A DNA stretch of 64,000 nt from Paenibacillus dauci. GTDB lineage: Bacteria; Bacillota; Bacilli; Paenibacillales; Paenibacillaceae. The translations under genes were made by a program, and so were the position numbers. The stretch spans positions 930,001 to 994,000 of the forward strand of contig NZ_LAQQ01000001.1 of the NCBI RefSeq assembly GCF_000971985.1, written 5' to 3'. Positions within the stretch are counted from its first letter, which is position 1. Every line of letters starts with the position of its first letter. The notes beneath the pieces are model-generated. The model searched no databases. It was not told where the DNA came from and was given only the letters and a program-made list of their open reading frames with translations. Below are positions 18,698-27,760 of this stretch, in pieces.

Positions 18698-18947
18698 CTT
18701 GTTTCTCCTCCAATATCAACATTCTACATTTATCTACATTTTTTTATTCGTAATATTTATCATTAAACCACATCCCTAATCGGTTGCCAAGTTGTTATTC
18801 GCAATTATATATAATTTTTTAAATAATAAATTTTTAAATAAATTAGTATGGATATCCAATCATGATAAAAGCATAATGTATAAAGCTTGAATTTATGTAT
18901 TTTCGAAATTTGTGTTTATTTATGTCTTCTGTATTCAGTGGATATAC
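18698..18947. other. AT-rich upstream region of the AbrB-type gene, no gene seen
   Basis: Strongly AT-rich DNA without a convincing reading frame. It should hold the promoter of the AbrB-type gene; several TATAAT-like hexamers are present but none can be singled out. Confidence 0.4.
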
Positions 18948-18996
18948 AAAAAATCCCGGCAGCCATGTTCACGATGTGAATCGACTCGCCGGGTTA
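18948..18996 (-). terminator. Two-part hairpin terminator
   Basis: CCCGGC pairs with GCCGGG at the base and GTTCAC with GTGAA near the top. On the minus strand TTTTTTG follows. It lies 130 bases past the stop codon of the small gene at 19123-19476. Confidence 0.65.
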
Positions 18997-19122
18997 TTCT
19001 GATTGTATGAATATTTATTATACAGCTATCAAGAATACGCATGTTGCATGATTTTTTGTCAAAACGAAATCGTATCATCTTCAATTAACAAAAGCTGCTA
19101 TATAACAGTGTTAATAAAACAT

Positions 19123-19476
19123 CTACTCTTCGTTTTGTCTTCTGCGGGCAGCTTCCTGATCTTCGAGTGCCTCGCTAATCACAAAAGCCAAATCCTCATT
19201 GCCGTATACAGATAACACACCAAATAGGGTGTCATTTGGAATATCGCCTGCTTCTTCTTTGGGTACGGTCAGCCGAATCCCCTGTTCCAGACGCGGATTA
19301 TCCACTTGATCCGGATACGCGCGCTGGTACAGATCTTTGGCATCAAATCCATTATTTACACACCACTGGGTGAATACAAGAATCATCATGTCTTCATCCT
19401 GACGATAACTCTCCAGCACCTGCTCTTCACGCTTCTTCATTTGCTCTTCCCGCGTCATAAATTCATAATCATCCAT
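19123..19476 (-). CDS. Small acidic protein of unknown function
   Basis: A 117-residue soluble protein that I do not recognise. The N-terminus is charged and likely helical (MTREEQMKKREEQVLESYRQ); the middle contains VFTQWCVNNGFDAKDLYQRA, the C-terminal part VSVYG-like strand-helix and a charged tail EDQEAARRRQNEE. No signal peptide or membrane segment. AAAGGAGG lies 7 bases before the ATG, so it is probably expressed. It stands alone between two terminators. Confidence 0.7.
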   Translation of the reverse strand: MDDYEFMTREEQMKKREEQVLESYRQDEDMMILVFTQWCVNNGFDAKDLYQRAYPDQVDNPRLEQGIRLTVPKEEAGDIPNDTLFGVLSVYGNEDLAFVISEALEDQEAARRRQNEE

Positions 19477-19550
19477 TGAAGTACCTCCTTTACTTAATAA
19501 TGTTGTAGATAATATTTATTCAGCTTATCCAGTCTATCCTAACTTGAATA

Positions 19551-20504
19551 TTATAATCCGGCTGTCAACTGCTGAGCCAGCATATGTGTCTTCAGTACCT
19601 GATCCGCCCGAATACTGCAATCTCCGGGAGTCTGAAGATGATTCAGGAAATGGTCTACTACACCTGCAAAACCACGCCGCTGCAAAATGGTATCCCAACT
19701 CCCAAAACTACCGGACTGCGGCAATTGACCTTTTTCATATAGATAAAGGCTCTCCATATTGATTACTTCTGCCGAACGTCCACTGCCATGCAGCGATAAT
19801 TTCTCCAAATCGGTTCCGGCGCTGCGTGCCATGCTGTAACTTGCATAACGCTGAGCGCCGAGAGAGAGCATACCGGATGCATGCAGCATTGCGCCATTTC
19901 CCTGCTGATTTAGCTGATTCGACAGCAACTCATAATCATCGTTACCCAGCCACAGCAGCAGATCCAGCATATGAATCAGATCATCATATACTGTCTCGCG
20001 TGCAGAAGAGTTCTGCATGGAGGTACGATGTTTGACAGATTCACAGAGTTCCCAGCCCCCTGCTGCCTCAAGCCAGGATCGTGCTTGGGTATACAGTGGA
20101 GCAAACCTGCGATTGAAGCCGACTGCCAGCAGCAATCCACGTTCCTCTGCTAATGCGGCCATTCGGCGTGATTCTTCCATTGAATAAGACAAAGGCTTGT
20201 CTACATAGACCGGCAGTCCCTGCTCCAGACATTTGGTAACGATATCATAATGCGTTGGTGTCGGGCTATGTACGAATACTGCATCTACATCCCAATCTGC
20301 AATATCTTCTGAGCGAATACTTCCTTTTGCCAGACGATAGGTCTGCATGGTCTGATGCACGGTAGCTTCCGAGCGACTGACCACACCGACCAGTTCTACC
20401 TGCGGATGACTGGATAATAGCGGGAGATATACTTTTTGCGCAATTCCACCGATTCCGATCAGAGCCACTCGTTGACGATGTTCTACTTGGCTTTCACTTA
20501 TCAT
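19551..20504 (-). CDS. Gfo/Idh/MocA family oxidoreductase (YhhX/VirI-like)
   Basis: A 317-residue NAD(P)-dependent dehydrogenase. The Rossmann motif is VALIGIGGIAQKVYLPLL, and the catalytic-lysine motif is PVYVDKPLSYS, here DKP in place of the commoner EKP. The helix DDLIHMLDLLLWL carries the active-site Asp and His. I set the start at 20504, 11 bases after AAGGAG; the ATG at 20543 lies upstream of this site. It is a single gene, not part of the 12-17 kb sugar cluster, and its substrate is unknown. Confidence 0.85.
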   Translation of the reverse strand: MISESQVEHRQRVALIGIGGIAQKVYLPLLSSHPQVELVGVVSRSEATVHQTMQTYRLAKGSIRSEDIADWDVDAVFVHSPTPTHYDIVTKCLEQGLPVYVDKPLSYSMEESRRMAALAEERGLLLAVGFNRRFAPLYTQARSWLEAAGGWELCESVKHRTSMQNSSARETVYDDLIHMLDLLLWLGNDDYELLSNQLNQQGNGAMLHASGMLSLGAQRYASYSMARSAGTDLEKLSLHGSGRSAEVINMESLYLYEKGQLPQSGSFGSWDTILQRRGFAGVVDHFLNHLQTPGDCSIRADQVLKTHMLAQQLTAGL

Positions 20505-20837
20505 TAGGGTACATTCTCCTTCTATCTGAAATGAGGTATCCATATTAACGTGTATACTGCCGAGTCTTCTCTTCTATATAAACATAAGATGCAGGAAGCG
20601 TGCCAGTCTCTGCTGTTTAAGTTCATTCCTATTTTTGATATACAAATAGTACACAAATAAAATCGCGCAGCAAAAAGCCGCTGAATAAAGACAGGATCTT
20701 TTCTGATCTATGTGCCAATACTGGATGGTACAGTACTCGAAGGCAATAAATCATCAAAATCAGTATCATTCAATCAGCGACTTGTTTAACCAACTCTTTA
20801 TTGTAAATTATAATGAGATCAAAACCGTAAACGCTAC
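20505..20837. other. Intergenic region, no gene seen
   Basis: About 330 bases between the oxidoreductase start and the end of the TerC gene. It should carry the oxidoreductase promoter. A weak GCAGC-AAAAA-GCCGC structure near 20667 may be a remnant terminator. Nothing else is evident. Confidence 0.4.
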
Positions 20838-21530
20838 TTACAAAGTAATTTCTTTGGCTGCTTTGGCATCGGCATTTTTTTTCTTAACTTTAAGCCCGAT
20901 CAGAACAACCAGAACAATAACAATCAGTTCAAATCCGTATTTGATAAAGCCATTTTCAAAATATGCCTTGATCAGCGGTTCTTCGATAATCATTTTGGCT
21001 GCCGTCCAGGCCAGAATAGCAGATCCGAGCGCAATGATCCATGGAAAACGCTCAATCAGCTTGAGGATCAACGTACTGCACCAGACCATAATCGGAATAG
21101 AGATCGCCAAACCTACAACTACCAGTGGGAAGTCGCCATGTGCTGCACCGGCAACTGCCAATACATTATCCAGTCCCATCATAGCATCTGCGATAATAAT
21201 AGTACGGATTGCCGCCCACATCTGGCTGCTCGCCGAGATATTATCTTCTTCTTTCTCCTCGACCAGCAGTTTGTAGGCGATGTACACCAATGCGAGCCCA
21301 CCAATCAGACGTAGACCGGTAATATTCAGCAAATACACAACCAGCAAGGTGGCAATTGCCCGAATAACAAACGCGCCGACCGTTCCCCAGATAATTACCT
21401 TTTTCTGATTTTCCTTGGGAATATTACGAGCAGCCATCCCGATAACAATTGCATTGTCACCAGCGAGTACAAGGTCAATCATAATAATCGACGCCAGGGC
21501 TATCCAGAACTCCACTGTAAATAACTCCAT
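20838..21530 (-). CDS. TerC-family membrane protein, probable manganese exporter
   Basis: A 230-residue integral membrane protein with about seven hydrophobic segments. The two TerC signature repeats are IDLVLAGDNAIVIG (helix 1-2) and DAMMGLDNVLAVAG (helix 4-5), each with the conserved Asp-Asn pair thought to bind metal. Bacillus TerC proteins YceF and YkoY (MeeF, MeeY) export manganese, in part to load secreted enzymes. The upstream leader is a yybP-ykoY manganese riboswitch, which supports the same role here. Start ATG has AAGGGG upstream. Confidence 0.9.
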   Translation of the reverse strand: MELFTVEFWIALASIIMIDLVLAGDNAIVIGMAARNIPKENQKKVIIWGTVGAFVIRAIATLLVVYLLNITGLRLIGGLALVYIAYKLLVEEKEEDNISASSQMWAAIRTIIIADAMMGLDNVLAVAGAAHGDFPLVVVGLAISIPIMVWCSTLILKLIERFPWIIALGSAILAWTAAKMIIEEPLIKAYFENGFIKYGFELIVIVLVVLIGLKVKKKNADAKAAKEITL

Positions 21531-21595
21531 ACATTCAATCCCCTTTTGCTTTCGGCTTCAGCCGGAATTAAAGTCTTAAGGCAGATTCCAGACAT

Positions 21596-21629
21596 CAAAA
21601 AACGCCACCACCGTAATTGGGTGATGGCG
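21596..21629 (-). terminator. Riboswitch-controlled intrinsic terminator
   Basis: CGCCATCACC and GGTGGTGGCG form a 10-bp stem with one G-U pair and a 7-base loop, followed by TTTTTTG on the minus strand. It is the off state of the riboswitch. Confidence 0.85.
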
Positions 21630-21768
21630 ATGCAAGCATCAAAAAAGACCTCACCCAATTACATAATTAGGCAAAGGTCTCGCTAACAGCGTTATAATCT
21701 GCTGCCAATAAAGCCGGGGACTTAATCCCGTAATGACGGCTTTATCGTAGGAAGCTACTCCCCTTTGG
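21596..21768 (-). ncRNA. yybP-ykoY manganese riboswitch with terminator switch
   Basis: On the minus strand the leader begins CCAAAGGGGAGTAGC (from 21768) and closes with CGAGACCTTTGCC (to 21671), the conserved ends of the yybP-ykoY aptamer; CAAAGG pairs with CCTTTG as P1. Downstream, a terminator hairpin lies at 21596-21629. Its 5' half contains CACCCAATTAC, which is also an exact 11-base complement of GTAATTGGGTG just after the aptamer (complements at 21613-21623 and 21652-21662 on the plus strand), giving a mutually exclusive antiterminator. High manganese is expected to favour read-through into the TerC gene. Confidence 0.9.
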
Positions 21769-22021
21769 AAACTATCTCAGAACAATAACATGATTATACA
21801 ACAATGTCATCATATTGGCTATAACGATATTGAATATATATGTTCTACCATATTATTAATTTTGATCATTTTGATTTAAAGTAAGTGATTTTTGGTTTTA
21901 TTATAGTAAATGGTTTATAATTATAATTGTATAAAATTTTATTGAACCATTCACAAATTAAATTTTATACGTCAAACCATCTTATTTTTACCTATCTCTC
22001 AAGAATGGAGTGAATCATATA

Positions 22022-22981
22022 ATGAGTGAATCCCAATACGAAAAAGCAACTTTTGCAGGTGGATGTTTCTGGTGCATGGTAACTCCTTTTGAAGAATTGC
22101 CAGGTATCATTAGTATTCGTTCCGGTTATACAGGTGGACATACCGAGAACCCGACCTATGAAGAAGTATGCAAAGAAACAACCGGTCATGCAGAAGCTGT
22201 ACAGATCGTGTTTGATCCGGCTATTTTCCCATACGAGAAACTACTGGAACTGTTCTGGCAGCAAATTGACCCAACAGATGCAGGTGGACAATTCTACGAC
22301 CGCGGTTCTTCGTATCGCACGGGCATTTTCTATCATAATGAGCATCAGCGTGAACTGGCTGAAGCATCCAAGCAGGAACTGCAGGCCAGCGGCCGCTTTG
22401 ACAAGCCGATCGTAACCGAGATTACACCTGCGCAGACTTTTTATGAAGCCGAGACTTACCATCAGGATTATCACAAGAAGAATACCGGTCATTACAAACG
22501 TTACCGTAAAGGTTCCGGACGGGATGCTTTTATTGAGCAACACTGGTCCAACCGGATTGACAAATCCGATCTCAAAAATCGTCTGAGCGAGATGCAGTAC
22601 AAGGTTACCCAGCAAAATGGTACCGAGCCTGCTTTTCATAATGAATTCTGGGATCATCATGGAGATGGTATCTACGTGGATATCGTATCCGGTGAGCCGC
22701 TGTTCAGTTCGACAGACAAATACGATTCCGGCTGCGGCTGGCCAAGCTTCACCCGTCCGATCCGCGATTATCACGTAAAAGAAAATATGGACGCCAGTCA
22801 CTTTATGGTTCGTACCGAAGTACGCAGCCGTGAAGCCGACTCCCATCTCGGTCATGTTTTCGATGACGGGCCGGGTCCAAATGGACTGCGCTACTGCATT
22901 AACTCAGCGGCTCTGCGCTTTGTACCGAGAGAGCAGCTGGAAGAAGAAGGTTATGGCGAGTACAACGTACTGTTCCAGTAA
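22022..22981 (+). CDS. msrAB: Bifunctional methionine sulfoxide reductase MsrA-MsrB
   Basis: The 319-residue fusion repairs both S- and R-sulfoxides of methionine. MsrA is the first half, with the catalytic Cys in the FAGGCFWCM motif near the N-terminus. MsrB is the second half (about residues 175-319), with [20 protein letters not shown] and the catalytic Cys in [11 protein letters not shown]. The zinc-binding CxxC pairs of some MsrB enzymes are absent, as in Bacillus MsrB. A GTG at 22010 overlaps the GGAG site, so the ATG at 22022 is the likely start. The upstream region is very AT-rich. It stands alone and is probably induced by oxidative stress, although no regulator site is clear. Confidence 0.94.
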   Translation: MSESQYEKATFAGGCFWCMVTPFEELPGIISIRSGYTGGHTENPTYEEVCKETTGHAEAVQIVFDPAIFPYEKLLELFWQQIDPTDAGGQFYDRGSSYRTGIFYHNEHQRELAEASKQELQASGRFDKPIVTEITPAQTFYEAETYHQDYHKKNTGHYKRYRKGSGRDAFIEQHWSNRIDKSDLKNRLSEMQYKVTQQNGTEPAFHNEFWDHHGDGIYVDIVSGEPLFSSTDKYDSGCGWPSFTRPIRDYHVKENMDASHFMVRTEVRSREADSHLGHVFDDGPGPNGLRYCINSAALRFVPREQLEEEGYGEYNVLFQ

Positions 22982-23116
22982 CAGTGCTGGCCGATACCTT
23001 GCAGATGATAAATGATTGTTTACATGATCATATAAAGCAAGGCTCAGAGTAACACGGCTTCATTGTATATTCAGATATTATGTAGAAATTACTTGATATT
23101 ACTAATGTGACTACAG

Positions 23117-23159
23117 GAACCACTCCTTCACCTTATACGGCAGGAGTGGTTCTTTTTTT
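23117..23159 (+). terminator. Terminator of msrAB
   Basis: An 11-bp perfect stem (GAACCACTCCT with its complement), 14-base loop and a run of seven T. It lies about 135 bases past the stop codon. The stretch from here to 23419 holds no convincing gene. Confidence 0.85.
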
Positions 23160-23419
23160 GTGTAGGGATACTCTACTTATGGTTGTTTCATATACTGTCT
23201 GTTCACGATCGCTTTGATTCCTTAATGCATTTCCGGGATTGCATCTTTCGTTTGAACTTTGAACATTCTCCACTTTGCAGACATCTATGGCCCAGAGCCA
23301 ATCTACGTTTCGCCGCTCGGTCTGTAAGGGTACATGGTATACAGAGACCTGCGACAAAGTGTGCCTACAGATCATCTGTACGAGTTACCCTATCATGATC
23401 TATCAAAGGAGCGATACTT

Positions 23420-23605
23420 ATGCCATGGACCAAAAAAGATTACCCTACCTCTATGAAAAATCTGGATGAACGTGTACGTGAGAAAGCCGTCGAGATTGCT
23501 AATGCGTTGCTGGATGAAGGATATGATGAAGGACGTGCAATCGCAATCGGTACATCCAAAGCAGAAGAATGGGATGCCAACCATCCTGAAGGGAAAAACA
23601 AATAA
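23420..23605 (+). CDS. Small YdaT-like protein
   Basis: A 61-residue soluble protein. It matches the conserved N-terminal module of Bacillus YdaT-type proteins: MPWTKKDYPTSMKNL, then VREKAVEIANALLDEGYDEG, RAIAIGTSKAEEW. The longer homologues carry a DUF2188 domain after it, absent here. The function is not known, although relatives have been linked to general stress. AAAGGAG lies 8-10 bases before the ATG and a strong terminator follows, so it is a real single gene. Confidence 0.85.
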   Translation: MPWTKKDYPTSMKNLDERVREKAVEIANALLDEGYDEGRAIAIGTSKAEEWDANHPEGKNK

Positions 23606-23615
23606 TAAAATCATA

Positions 23616-23652
23616 GCAAAAAACCGGGTGCCTGGAGCACCCGGTTTTTTGC
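23616..23652. terminator. Strong terminator after the YdaT-like gene
   Basis: GCAAAAAACCGGGTGC pairs perfectly with GCACCCGGTTTTTTGC around a 5-base loop. T-runs on both strands serve this gene and the convergent SDR gene. Confidence 0.92.
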
Positions 23653-23701
23653 TAATCATTCTGTATACCTTATATCGTCAAGCATCTATGATATTCAGTC
23701 A

Positions 23702-24355
23702 TTAGTTGGCTAGCGATTGTACAGCCTGAGCAATAGACTGCTTGCCTGAAATAACATCATACCCTTTGCGATACGTATGCTGTTGATCCAGTACATGAGC
23801 TATAACTTCTGCCACATCTTCACGTGGAATACTGCCGCCTTCGCTCAGCTGCTCCCCGATTTCGATCTGACCGGTACCCGGATCATTCAACAGGCCACCT
23901 GGACGGATAATCGTGTAATCCAGCGAACTGGCTTCCAGCATCCGATCAGCATAATGCTTGGCAACATAGTATGGCTTGATCGATTCTGACCATTTGCTGC
24001 GATCATAAGCGAACATTGCGCTGATGAGTACAAAGCGTTTGGTGCCTGACTGCTCAGCAGCTTCCATACTTTTCACTGCTCCATCCAGATCAATCAGCAA
24101 TGTCTTGTCATCTCCGGTGCTGCCACCTGACCCGGCAGCAAATACAACGGCATCTGCGCCATTAATAACCTTCGCCAGTTCATCTACAGTGCCTTCCAGA
24201 TTGCCAATCGCGGTTTTGGCACCCATTTGTTCAAATGTAGCTGCCTGTTCCGGCTTGCGGATCACTGCCGTGACCTGATGTTCACCGGTATCAACCAGCT
24301 TTTGTGTTAGGATTTTGCCGATCTGTCCATTAGCTCCGATAACTGCAATATTCAT
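23702..24355 (-). CDS. NAD(P)-binding SDR-type protein (YhfK-like)
   Basis: A 217-residue atypical short-chain dehydrogenase with an NmrA/NAD(P)-binding fold. The glycine motif is AVIGANGQIGKIL at the N-terminus; DAVVFAAGSGG and VLISAMFAYD mark strands 4 and 5, and PYYVAKHYADRMLEASSLDYTIIRPGGL contains the Tyr-x-x-x-Lys pair. It resembles Bacillus YhfK. Start at 24355 has GGAGG 8 bases upstream; the in-frame extension to 24406 lacks one. It lies 93 bases downstream of hxlR on the same strand and may share its transcript, suggesting a role linked to aldehyde stress, which is inference. Confidence 0.82.
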   Translation of the reverse strand: MNIAVIGANGQIGKILTQKLVDTGEHQVTAVIRKPEQAATFEQMGAKTAIGNLEGTVDELAKVINGADAVVFAAGSGGSTGDDKTLLIDLDGAVKSMEAAEQSGTKRFVLISAMFAYDRSKWSESIKPYYVAKHYADRMLEASSLDYTIIRPGGLLNDPGTGQIEIGEQLSEGGSIPREDVAEVIAHVLDQQHTYRKGYDVISGKQSIAQAVQSLAN

Positions 24356-24448
24356 TATAGTATCCTCCTTGTTCATCTGGCTCTCTGTATCTATAACCGT
24401 AAACAAGGGGTTCTTACACTTTTATTTGTAATTCGGTCTATTTTCCGT

Positions 24449-24808
24449 TTAATTCCAGGATACCGGTTTGATCTCTACCGGTGCAATTTCAGCTACTTCC
24501 ATATAGTTTTTGCCCCAATTGTACATCGCATCCAGAATCGGCATCAGGCTCTCTCCAACTTCGGTCAGGGAATATTCTACTTTGGGAGGCACAACCGGAT
24601 AGACTTCACGGTGAACGATCAGATCTTCTTCCAGTTCACGCAGCTGGCTGACCAGCATCCGCTGAGTAATACCAGGTATGAGCGACTTCAATTCACCAAA
24701 ACGTTTGGTTCCTGTTTTGCCAAGATGCCACAGAATCAGCATTTTCCATTTGCCGCCAATGACCGATAAGGTCAGTTCTTTTTCACAGTTAAAAATACGC
24801 TCACGCAT
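24449..24808 (-). CDS. hxlR: HxlR, formaldehyde-responsive activator of hxlAB
   Basis: A 119-residue winged-helix regulator. [20 protein letters not shown] and [19 protein letters not shown] closely match what I recall of Bacillus subtilis HxlR, the activator of the ribulose monophosphate genes in response to formaldehyde. The single Cys near the N-terminus (residue 8, NCEKEL) is the likely formaldehyde sensor; it is intrahelically linked to a Lys in the Bacillus protein. The gene is divergent from hxlA, the same arrangement as in Bacillus. GGAGG precedes the ATG. Confidence 0.9.
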   Translation of the reverse strand: MRERIFNCEKELTLSVIGGKWKMLILWHLGKTGTKRFGELKSLIPGITQRMLVSQLRELEEDLIVHREVYPVVPPKVEYSLTEVGESLMPILDAMYNWGKNYMEVAEIAPVEIKPVSWN

Positions 24809-25082
24809 TTATTCATTCCTCCATGGATTCTGGGATATACAGCTACTCTTTATATCGTTCCAACTGCTTTCATTCTCCATAGTATACTTTTAGACACTAT
24901 GTAAAAAAAAAGTGCGTACTTACAAAAGTCATGTATTTTACTTTATACTAGCACTACAGCGAACGCAACAGGTACAGACAGAAAATCACACAAGTGTGCT
25001 CTGCATTTAATTCCTATTGTTCGCATCGCACTACTATACTAATTCATGCCAATATGGCATCTTACAGGAGGAATTTGATCTT

Positions 25083-25715
25083 ATGGAACTTCAACTCGCT
25101 TTGGATCTTGTAAATATCCCGGAAGGTATCGCACTTGTTAAGGAAGTGGAACCTTTTATCGATATCGTAGAAATCGGTACACCAATCGTTATTAACGAAG
25201 GACTGCATGCAGTCAAAGCTATGAAAGAAGCTTTCCCTAATCTGAAAGTACTGGCTGACCTGAAAATCATGGATGCCGGTGGTTATGAAATCATGAAAGC
25301 ATCTGAAGCTGGTGCTGACATTATTACTGTACTGGGCGCAAGTAACGACCTGACAATCAAAGGCTGTGTAGATGAAGCCAAAAAACAGGGACGTAAAGTA
25401 CTGGTTGATATGATCAACGTTAAAGATATCGCTAGTCGTGCCAAAGAACTGGACGAGCTGGGCGTAGACTATATCTGCGTACACACTGGCTATGATGGTC
25501 AAGCTGCCGGACAGAATCCTTTCGAAGATCTGGCAACAATCAAAAGCGTTGTTAAAACAGCAAAAACAGCAGTAGCTGGCGGTATCAAACTGGCAACTAT
25601 GCCGGAAGTAATCAAAGCCAACCCTGATCTGGTTATCGTTGGCGGTGGCATCACCAGCCAGGATGACAAAGCGGCAGCAGCTTCCCAGATCCGCGAACTG
25701 ATCGCTCAGGCGTAA
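25083..25715 (+). CDS. hxlA: 3-hexulose-6-phosphate synthase
   Basis: HxlA condenses formaldehyde with ribulose 5-phosphate to 3-hexulose 6-phosphate, the detoxifying step of the ribulose monophosphate pathway. The 210-residue protein is an OMP decarboxylase-type TIM barrel: ELQLALDLVNIPEG opens it, VLADLKIMDAGGYE holds the Asp-x-Lys-x-x-Asp catalytic motif, and the phosphate-binding end is AVAGGIKLATMP and LVIVGGGITSQDDKA. The ATG at 25083 lies 11 bases after AGGAGG; an ATG at 25017 is too far upstream. hxlB follows 4 bases after the stop. Confidence 0.94.
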   Translation: MELQLALDLVNIPEGIALVKEVEPFIDIVEIGTPIVINEGLHAVKAMKEAFPNLKVLADLKIMDAGGYEIMKASEAGADIITVLGASNDLTIKGCVDEAKKQGRKVLVDMINVKDIASRAKELDELGVDYICVHTGYDGQAAGQNPFEDLATIKSVVKTAKTAVAGGIKLATMPEVIKANPDLVIVGGGITSQDDKAAAASQIRELIAQA

Positions 25716-25719
25716 TTAG

Positions 25720-26292
25720 ATGAGTACACTGACTGGCATTTCCGGGCATTTTGAACGGATTATTCAGGAGCTGCAGGGTACACTGTCAGCCATTCCGGCC
25801 GATCAGGTGGAACAGCTGACAGAGCAGATTCTGAATGCCCGCAAAATATTCACTGCAGGTGCCGGACGTTCAGGCTTGATGGCCAAAGCTCTGGCGATGC
25901 GTCTCATGCAGCTGGGACTCGATGCTTATGTAGTTGGCGAGACCGTGACTCCGCGAGCAGGTAAAGGTGATCTATTGATCATCGCTTCCGGTTCGGGTGA
26001 GACACAGGGACTTCATATTATGGCTCAAAAAGCCGGCAAAGAAAATGTGCAGCTCGCTGCAGTTACTATTTTCCCCGATTCCTCGATCGGTAAATTGGCT
26101 GATCTGGTTGTACAGGTACCTGGCTCCCCCAAAGATCCGGCGGATCAGGGAAGTTATGAGACAGTGCAGCCGATGGGGTCGCTGTTTGAGCAGACTGTAC
26201 TGTTGTTGTTCGATGGTATTATGCTGCGTCTGATGGAAAAACGTGGCGGTGACTCGGCAGCGATGTTTACCAACCACGCCAATCTGGAATAG
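25720..26292 (+). CDS. hxlB: 6-phospho-3-hexuloisomerase
   Basis: HxlB isomerises 3-hexulose 6-phosphate to fructose 6-phosphate, returning formaldehyde carbon to central metabolism. The 190-residue protein is a SIS-domain enzyme: IFTAGAGRSGLMAKALAMRL and LLIIASGSGETQGL are the phosphosugar-binding loops, and the C-terminal QPMGSLFEQ region carries the catalytic Glu. It is translated 4 bases after hxlA, so the two enzymes are made together, as their toxic and unstable intermediate would require. Confidence 0.94.
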   Translation: MSTLTGISGHFERIIQELQGTLSAIPADQVEQLTEQILNARKIFTAGAGRSGLMAKALAMRLMQLGLDAYVVGETVTPRAGKGDLLIIASGSGETQGLHIMAQKAGKENVQLAAVTIFPDSSIGKLADLVVQVPGSPKDPADQGSYETVQPMGSLFEQTVLLLFDGIMLRLMEKRGGDSAAMFTNHANLE

Positions 26293-26344
26293 ATTATCTG
26301 TACAGATATTTTGTTCTAAATGGTCTTTATCCAGAAAGATAGAT

Positions 26345-26387
26345 AAAAAAGCCAGCTTCCCGCTGAATGGGATAGCTGGCTTTTTTT
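26345..26387 (+). terminator. Terminator of hxlAB
   Basis: AAAAAAGCCAGCT pairs with AGCTGGCTTTTTTT, with CCC/GGG inside and a 7-base loop. It lies 52 bases past hxlB. The DNA from here to 26641 has no gene and should hold the promoter of the next one. Confidence 0.9.
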
Positions 26388-26641
26388 ATAATCTATTCGG
26401 TATAGAGGACAAGCTTCAGAATCATATCATCGACAAATAATAATTAGAGACACACTTTGTATTTTTCATTTAAATGCACTATACTATTAGTTACGCTATT
26501 AAAGTAACATAGTATTAAAAAGTTACGAAACATCGAGTTTGATGTAATCATATGACCTGCTCGCAACCATGCTGCTGGCTGTCTTTTATTAGAATTTCCA
26601 TTCCAGTAGCATGGTCCAAATACAAATCGAGGTGAACATTC

Positions 26642-27661
26642 ATGTTGAAGTTAGGCGTGCTTGACCAGTCTCATATTAATGAAGGACATAACGCTACCAA
26701 TGCCCTTTCCAATACACTCCAACTTGCCCAGGCGGCAGATGAATTGGGGTATTCCCGTTTCTGGATGTCGGAGCATCATGCTTCTCCCAGCCTGGCTCAT
26801 TCCAGTCCGGAGATTATGATCGCTCATGTGGCTTCCCAGACCAAGCGTATTCGTGTCGGCTCCGGGGGGATTATGCTGCCTCATTACAGCGCCTACAAAG
26901 TCGCCGAGAATTTCCGTCTGCTCGAAGCACTCTATCCTAATCGGATCGATCTGGGTGTTGGACGCGCACCCGGCGGTATGCCGCTTGCTACACGTGCGCT
27001 GCAGGAAGGCAAATTCCCTTCTATGCACAGCTCAGACCGTTATCCACAGCAGATTGTCGATCTAATCGGTTATCTGAATGATGCTACACCTTCGGATCAC
27101 CGTTTTGCCGGATTGATTGCTGAACCGAGTATTTCCACGATTCCGGAACTGTGGTTGCTTGGATCAAGTGGCGGTACAGCAGAATTGGCAGCGATGACCG
27201 GTGCTTCCTATGCATTTGCCCAGTTTTTTGGTACGGCTGGCGGTGAAGAAGCCGTTGCACATTACAAAGAGAATTTCCAGCCGTCTGTTATGGCTTCCGC
27301 GCCCAAGTCACTGGCAGCGATTACCGTCTCTTGTGCAGATACTGAAGAAGAAGCCGAGTATCATATGCGCAGTAATGATCTTTACTTCCTGATGCTGCGC
27401 GAGAATCGTCCTATGCCCTATCTGCCTTCTGCCAAGACGGCAGCAGAATATCCGTACACCCGTACCGAAAAATCACATATCGAAGATACCCGCCGCTTCC
27501 GCGTAGTGGGTACACCAGATCAGGTTCGCGAGAAACTGCTTCGTTTTGCTGCTGATTATCAGACAGATGAGCTGCTGATCGTATCGGCTATTCATGATAA
27601 TGAAGCACGTATTCGCTCTTATCGTCTGCTGGCTGAAGCTTTTCAATTGGGTCAAAACTAA
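26642..27661 (+). CDS. LLM-class flavin-dependent oxidoreductase
   Basis: A 339-residue bacterial-luciferase-like TIM barrel. It opens with LKLGVLDQSHINEGHNATNA, continues with GYSRFWMSEHHASPSLAHSS and RIDLGVGRAPGG, motifs of the MsnO8-like branch found beside YceB/YtmO in Bacillus. These proteins use reduced FMN to oxygenate small substrates, often organosulfur compounds, but the substrate is not evident. It stands alone, and GAGGTG lies 8 bases before the ATG. A convergent terminator follows. Confidence 0.88.
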   Translation: MLKLGVLDQSHINEGHNATNALSNTLQLAQAADELGYSRFWMSEHHASPSLAHSSPEIMIAHVASQTKRIRVGSGGIMLPHYSAYKVAENFRLLEALYPNRIDLGVGRAPGGMPLATRALQEGKFPSMHSSDRYPQQIVDLIGYLNDATPSDHRFAGLIAEPSISTIPELWLLGSSGGTAELAAMTGASYAFAQFFGTAGGEEAVAHYKENFQPSVMASAPKSLAAITVSCADTEEEAEYHMRSNDLYFLMLRENRPMPYLPSAKTAAEYPYTRTEKSHIEDTRRFRVVGTPDQVREKLLRFAADYQTDELLIVSAIHDNEARIRSYRLLAEAFQLGQN

Positions 27662-27716
27662 TCCGGCAGCATCTACTCTGATTGACAATTTGTGCTATCC
27701 ATACAGGAGTATCCAT

Positions 27717-27760
27717 AAAAAAAAGCAGACGCTGATTGATCCAGCGCTGCTTTTCTTTTT
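27717..27760. terminator. Bidirectional terminator
   Basis: AAAAGCAGACGCTG pairs with CAGCGCTGCTTTT around ATTGATC, with one bulge. T-runs on both strands end the flavin enzyme gene and kptA, which converge here. Confidence 0.75.

Noticed and set aside
21900-21960. PerR box before msrAB
   Set aside because: TTATAATTATAAT occurs, but the second half-site does not match the palindrome and the whole region is AT-rich.
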